From positions 176,878 through 240,877 of the forward strand of contig DATAPD010000048.1 of assembly GCA_036265385.1 (NCBI GenBank): a stretch of DNA of 64,000 bases. Reading direction: 5' to 3'. Source of the stretch: DATAPD01 sp036265385 (lineage in GTDB: Bacteria; Acidobacteriota; Terriglobia; Terriglobales; Acidobacteriaceae). This document shows, piece after piece, positions 60,494 through 64,000 of this stretch. The notes below the pieces were generated by a model. It saw only the letters and a list, made by a program, of their open reading frames with translations, made no database searches and was not told the DNA's origin. The first letter of the stretch is position 1. The number at the start of each line of letters is the position of its first letter. The translations under genes were made by a program, and so were the position numbers.

Positions 60494-61516
60494 TCAGCGA
60501 AGCGGTTCGAAGCCGAGGACTTGCGCCAAGATGACGTCAAGCATCGAGTAGGAACCGTTCGAATATCTGCCGTATTGATAGCGGCTGCTGTAGCCGTCTT
60601 CATAGCCGCGACGGAAGCCCTCGCGGAAGTAGTAGTTGTAGTCGTCTCGCTCTACGTAATAACCGTTATAGCCGTAGTTTGCGTCCTGATACCCATACGA
60701 ATCTTGGTAGTCGGAACCCCAGCGATCCTCGCGGTCCGCCTGTCCAGCCCGGAATCCTTCCTGGTAACCGTAGTTAACGGACTGACGGAGATAATCTGCG
60801 GCGTACTGATTAATCTCGTAGTAGCGATCGCCACGATGGTAACGGTAGATCGGAGCCGAGTAAAAGTACGGATCGCGATCGTAATCAGGATGACGGCCAT
60901 TCTGGAGGTACACCTGCTGTTGACGCTGGTGCTCTAGATACTCTTCCTGATTGCGGTATTGGGCCATACGCTTTTGTTTCTGTAGCTGCGCTGTTTGCTG
61001 TTGCAGGACACGCTGCTGCTGATCGAGATGTTGTCGATACTGCGTCAGGCGTTGCTGTTGCTGCTCCACAAGCTGCTGCTCACGCTGTTGTGACAGACGT
61101 TCTCCGTTTTCTGTTTGCTGGGCACGCCGCTGGTCTTGCCGATCCTGCTCCTGCCGCTGGGGCTGGGCACGCTGTTGGTCTTGCCCGTTCTGGTCTTGCT
61201 CCTGTGCACTTTTCTGGTCGTGCCGGTTTTTGTCCTGCTGCTGAGCGCGTTGCTCCTGCTGCTGGTCTTGCCGGTTTTGTTCCTGCTGCTGCGCCCGCCG
61301 TTGTTGGTCTTGGGGATTGCCACGTTGCTTGACCGGCGACTTTTCAGCCGTGGTCTCCTTCTCACGTTTGCCAGGCTTCTTATCTTGATTTTCTTGCTTG
61401 TCTTGCTTGTCTTGCTTCTGCTTTTCATCCTGTGGGTCTTGTTGCGCATAGAGAAAAGCGGTGGTCCCGAAAAACAACGTCAGAACTACAATTCCGATTT
61501 TTCCAAGTTTTTTCAT
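60494..61516 (-). CDS. Exported Gln/Asp-rich low-complexity protein with Tyr/Gly-rich C-terminus
   Basis: A 340-residue protein from ATG 61516 with a signal peptide (about residues 1-25, ending YAQ). Residues 26-200 are extremely rich in Gln, Asp, Lys and Arg and probably form long helices or coiled coils. The C-terminal part has repeated Y-G-Y-x-E-G-F-R-x-G-like motifs (YGYQEGFRAGQADRED, YYFREGFRRGYEDGYSSRY). I know such proteins from Acidobacteriota, with unknown function; an envelope or matrix role is possible. The plus strand of the same region shows false long frames caused by the low complexity. Confidence 0.75.
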   Translation of the reverse strand: MKKLGKIGIVVLTLFFGTTAFLYAQQDPQDEKQKQDKQDKQENQDKKPGKREKETTAEKSPVKQRGNPQDQQRRAQQQEQNRQDQQQEQRAQQQDKNRHDQKSAQEQDQNGQDQQRAQPQRQEQDRQDQRRAQQTENGERLSQQREQQLVEQQQQRLTQYRQHLDQQQRVLQQQTAQLQKQKRMAQYRNQEEYLEHQRQQQVYLQNGRHPDYDRDPYFYSAPIYRYHRGDRYYEINQYAADYLRQSVNYGYQEGFRAGQADREDRWGSDYQDSYGYQDANYGYNGYYVERDDYNYYFREGFRRGYEDGYSSRYQYGRYSNGSYSMLDVILAQVLGFEPLR

Positions 61517-61893
61517 AATCGTTTGCCTCGATTGCAGCTTAAGGCTGCTGAAGGGTGAGGATCTGTCCTCCATGCTTAACTCGCGCGGATCCGACGAGAC
61601 GCACCATTGGGCCGGCACAGCTGCTGACTTCGCGATTACCGCATCCGGTCAGACACGGAGCATCTGGGATAATGCAGGCTCCGATTGTGGTGTGGTTCGC
61701 TTGAAACTGGGGTCGGCGGAAAGGCACCGAGGCATCGTCTGTGGCGTGAGCACTTGCGTGTGAATCTCATCCCGCGTCAGCAGCGAGCGCCGTGCATGCG
61801 GGGACAAGATGCTAGATTAAGGAGATTAAGCCGCTACTCAACATCCTAAGTCGCCCTTGGATGACCAGTAGCGCAGCGAATGGTCTGCAAGCC
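61517..61893. other. Intergenic stretch
   Basis: About 380 bases between two minus-strand genes. No gene or clear hairpin seen. Confidence 0.4.
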
Positions 61894-62628
61894 TTATTGC
61901 TGATTTTCCTTGGCTTCCGCCTTCACTTCAGCTTTGCCTTCAACTTCAACTATCGCTTGAGCTTTGGCTCCACGAACCTCTGCGAGAAACTTTTCGGCTA
62001 CGGACGGTACCGGCACTTTGCCCAGCAGTAAAGCCCGAGTCGTGACCTTGCGTCCATAAACCGCGTGACGGGAATCATTATCTTGGCGGATCGATGCACC
62101 TTCCAGCGTCAGTCCAGCAAAAGCGCCTTTAGCGCGGGAGTAGGTCAGAATCTCTGTATCCATCTTCCAGTTCGTGCCTGCTTCTGCATGCCGTCCAACG
62201 GGACCGGCTGCGGCGGAAGCGTCGGCCCCAACATGAAAATTACTTTCGAGCAGCTTTTGCATGCCTTTTTCATTCTGGATGATCAGGACCAAGTCCACTG
62301 CTTCCACACCGATCTGCAGCCCCCAGTTTCCGCCCGAAATAGTGATAAACGCGGGCGCGCTCCAGCCGTTCGCCGTACGGCAAGTGGCTACACCTTTTCC
62401 GCCCTTACCGCCGAAGATAAATCCGCCCTTAACCATGTGCGGCACAACGGCTATGCACTTGGCGTGCTCCAGCACTTCTTCCGGAATCCCCTTGTCAGGC
62501 ATTCCCATGATCTCGTGCAACACATTCGTCGCATTTTCCAGTCGTTCGGTGGCATCTTCTCGCGCCGATCCGGCCCAGCACAACGTGCCGAGACCTAACA
62601 TCGCGACCATGAAAATTACTTTTCTCAT
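61894..62628 (-). CDS. SYLF-domain (Ysc84-type lipid-binding) exported protein
   Basis: A 244-residue protein from ATG 62628 behind GAGG (a start at 62640 is also possible). Signal peptide about residues 1-21. The rest is a SYLF/Ysc84 domain: AKCIAVVPHMVKGGFIFGGKGGKGVATCR, WSAPAFITISGGNWGLQIGVEAVDLVLII, and the later YSRAKGAFAGLTLEGASI. SYLF domains bind phosphoinositides in eukaryotes; bacterial periplasmic members are of unknown function. The C-terminus is Lys/Glu/Ala-rich. Confidence 0.88.
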   Translation of the reverse strand: MRKVIFMVAMLGLGTLCWAGSAREDATERLENATNVLHEIMGMPDKGIPEEVLEHAKCIAVVPHMVKGGFIFGGKGGKGVATCRTANGWSAPAFITISGGNWGLQIGVEAVDLVLIIQNEKGMQKLLESNFHVGADASAAAGPVGRHAEAGTNWKMDTEILTYSRAKGAFAGLTLEGASIRQDNDSRHAVYGRKVTTRALLLGKVPVPSVAEKFLAEVRGAKAQAIVEVEGKAEVKAEAKENQQ

Positions 62629-63021
62629 CGACAGCCTCATTTCCCATTGCCTCTGCCCCAGCGGGTTTTTTGTTGCTTGTTGACTGCATAAAGCCACGGT
62701 TACATGCTGGCCCATCGAGTCAATTTAGAAGGTAACAAATCCGGGTGTAGGGGTCTGAGCAATAACGCTCACACGCAGCGATTAAGTTGCGTTCTTTGTT
62801 TCAAATGTCGTGGGACCACTTCTTGATGAACCGTTCAGAAAAAGTGGAGATTCTTTACCAGGTCGGCGAGCTTCAACTTCAGAGCTTAATTCTGAACTTT
62901 GTTCTGCGCGCCGTGTTCGATTTGGGGCGTCGAAGGAAGTAGCCGCAGCGCACTTCTCAGATTTAGTTTCGAAAAGGAAAGCGGGTGTATATTTGTGTGG
63001 TCTGCGAAGGAGGATGTGCCT
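62629..63021. other. Divergent promoter region
   Basis: About 390 bases between the SYLF gene and the decayed Crp/Fnr gene, with no gene seen; both promoters must lie here. Confidence 0.4.
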
Positions 63022-63777
63022 ATGTCTCCTACTCGCAAGCTTAACGGTTCCTCAGACAGAGATATTGTCCGCAAATCCCCAAGTGACCTCATCGGTAAAA
63101 AAACGAGTAATACGATTGGTCCAAGTCTGCCAAAAGGAAGCGCGCCTTCGATCCGGGTAAATTTCTCGCCACCCTCGGCGGGGGAAGGAAAGCTGTGTTT
63201 TTCAAGAGGTAGCAAGGAATTTTTGCTCAAGGGGACGCCGCCGGTGCGGTGTTTATATTCAGACGGGCAAGGTCAAACTCACCGTGGTCGCGAAGACCGG
63301 GAAGGAAGCGACGATCGGGATATTGACTGGCGGTGATTTTTTCGGTGAAGGCTCGCTTGCGGGCCAGACTCTCCGCATGGGTTCTGCCGCAGCCATGACC
63401 GATTGCTCTATTCTGCGGATCGGCAAGAAAGTCATGATGAACGCGCTTCATCGGGAACATGGCTTTTCTGACCTGTTCGTCGCCCACTTGTTAGCGCGGA
63501 ATATTCGGTACGAAGAGAAGATGTGGTGGATCAACTCTTTAATTCGAGCGAGAAACGGCTCGCTCACCTCCTGTTGCTGCTCGCTCGCTTCGGAAAGGAG
63601 GGCACACCCGAGAGTGTAATTCCCAAGATCAGCCAGGAGACGCTGGCAGAAATGATCGGTACCACCCGTTCTCGAGTCAGCTTCTTCATGAACCGGTTAA
63701 GAAAATTGGGCTTTATTCAATACAACAGTGGCCTGCTAGCGAATAGCTCGCTGCTCAATTTAGTTCTGCACGACTAG
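63022..63777 (+). pseudogene. Decayed Crp/Fnr-family transcription regulator
   Basis: ATG 63022 follows AAGGAGG and opens MSPTRKLNGSSDRD. The cyclic-nucleotide-binding domain then reads FDPGKFLATLGGGRKAVFFKR in another frame, meets a TAG (63210-63212), continues QGIFAQGDAAGAVF, shifts frame to VKLTVVAKTGKEATIGILTG, then GGDFFGEGSLAGQ, shifts again near 63515, and ends with the DNA-binding domain SEKRLAHLLLLLARFGKEG, then ISQETLAEMIGTTRSRVSFFMNRLRKLGFI to TAG 63777. At least one nonsense codon and three frame changes are needed, so the gene is dead or the assembly is poor here. The helix-turn-helix and FFGEGSL beta-roll leave no doubt about the family. Confidence 0.8.
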
Positions 63778-64000
63778 CCTTGCCATGCCAGAGTTGTCCA
63801 GACAAGAATCGGCCAAAGACTAGAGAGCAATGCGAGTGCATAGAGCGGTTCGGTGCAACGCGTGTTTAGGACCCAGAAGCGACCACTCTCGCACAGAGTT
63901 GCTGACCAAGCTGCCATCGTAGAAGTGTCGATCACGCAAGAGTACGAGCGTGGCGGGATTTAGAACTGAGCCGTTCTGCACAGTATTTCGAAAACAAACA

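Noticed and set aside
60494..61516. CRISPR or tandem DNA repeats, and long + strand frames at 61090-61558
   Set aside because: The periodicity comes from Gln/Asp-rich codons in a coding region on the minus strand; no spacers or cas genes.

Overview
The window reads as a chromosomal segment of a soil-type Acidobacteriota, probably class Terriglobia. This is inferred from gene content, not from a search: winged-helix/TolB-like/TPR fusion regulators, ScyD-like propellers, FG-GAP plus Ig-like secreted proteins, a DUF2934 protein, a DUF5818-like protein, many small zinc-ribbon proteins and a multiheme cytochrome c with TPRs. Genes lie on both strands in short units. GTG and TTG starts with good Shine-Dalgarno sites are common.

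Region by region. 0-6.4 kb: a truncated class D sortase, a nucleotidyltransferase-like protein overlapping a metallophosphoesterase, a secreted protein, a Bax-inhibitor-1 membrane protein, a GH39 glycosidase, tRNA-Ser(CGA), tadA and an orphan nuoI. 6.4-15.3 kb: a secreted FG-GAP/Ig protein, agmatine deiminase carrying an in-frame GC-rich palindrome, a zinc-ribbon/Sel1 protein, a formate/nitrite-type channel, DUF2934 and DUF2382 stress-type proteins. 15.3-28.4 kb is accessory-like: a decayed gene, a radical SAM enzyme followed by several small proteins, an ECF sigma factor, a DoxX-like protein, a ParB-like protein, small secreted proteins, a regulator divergent from a vanadium-haloperoxidase-type protein, and a frameshifted membrane gene. 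28.4-45 kb is the most core-like part: rpsO-pnp, a second GH-A glycosidase, DUF2059, two glycine-zipper proteins, a cupin, a PD-(D/E)XK nuclease, a ScyD-like propeller, and a peptidoglycan block (murA, murQ, a serine hydrolase, and a divergent serine-hydrolase/NamZ fusion). 45-64 kb is again accessory: it opens with the 5' half of a tRNA-Asp gene and holds dispersed inverted-repeat elements, small secreted genes, a second regulator paralog, an aspartic protease, a seven-heme cytochrome split by an amber codon, a groEL remnant, a response regulator with a zinc ribbon, a Gln-rich protein, a SYLF-domain protein and a decayed Crp/Fnr gene.

How genes work together. The clearest functional set is peptidoglycan turnover at 37.6-43.7 kb: the NamZ-type domain would release MurNAc from glycan ends, MurQ would convert MurNAc-6-phosphate to GlcNAc-6-phosphate, and MurA commits UDP-GlcNAc to new wall. 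rpsO and pnp form the usual ribosome/RNA-decay pair with a candidate promoter and an intergenic hairpin.

Signals not explained by single genes: (1) an abrupt change from C-rich to G-rich + strand inside pnp near 30,120; (2) a dispersed partly palindromic repeat (at least eleven copies) that mostly sits just 3' of genes between 19.8 and 59.3 kb; (3) a half tRNA-Asp at 45.14 kb that looks like an island boundary; (4) an unusual density of broken genes in the accessory parts, which could be real decay or assembly error.
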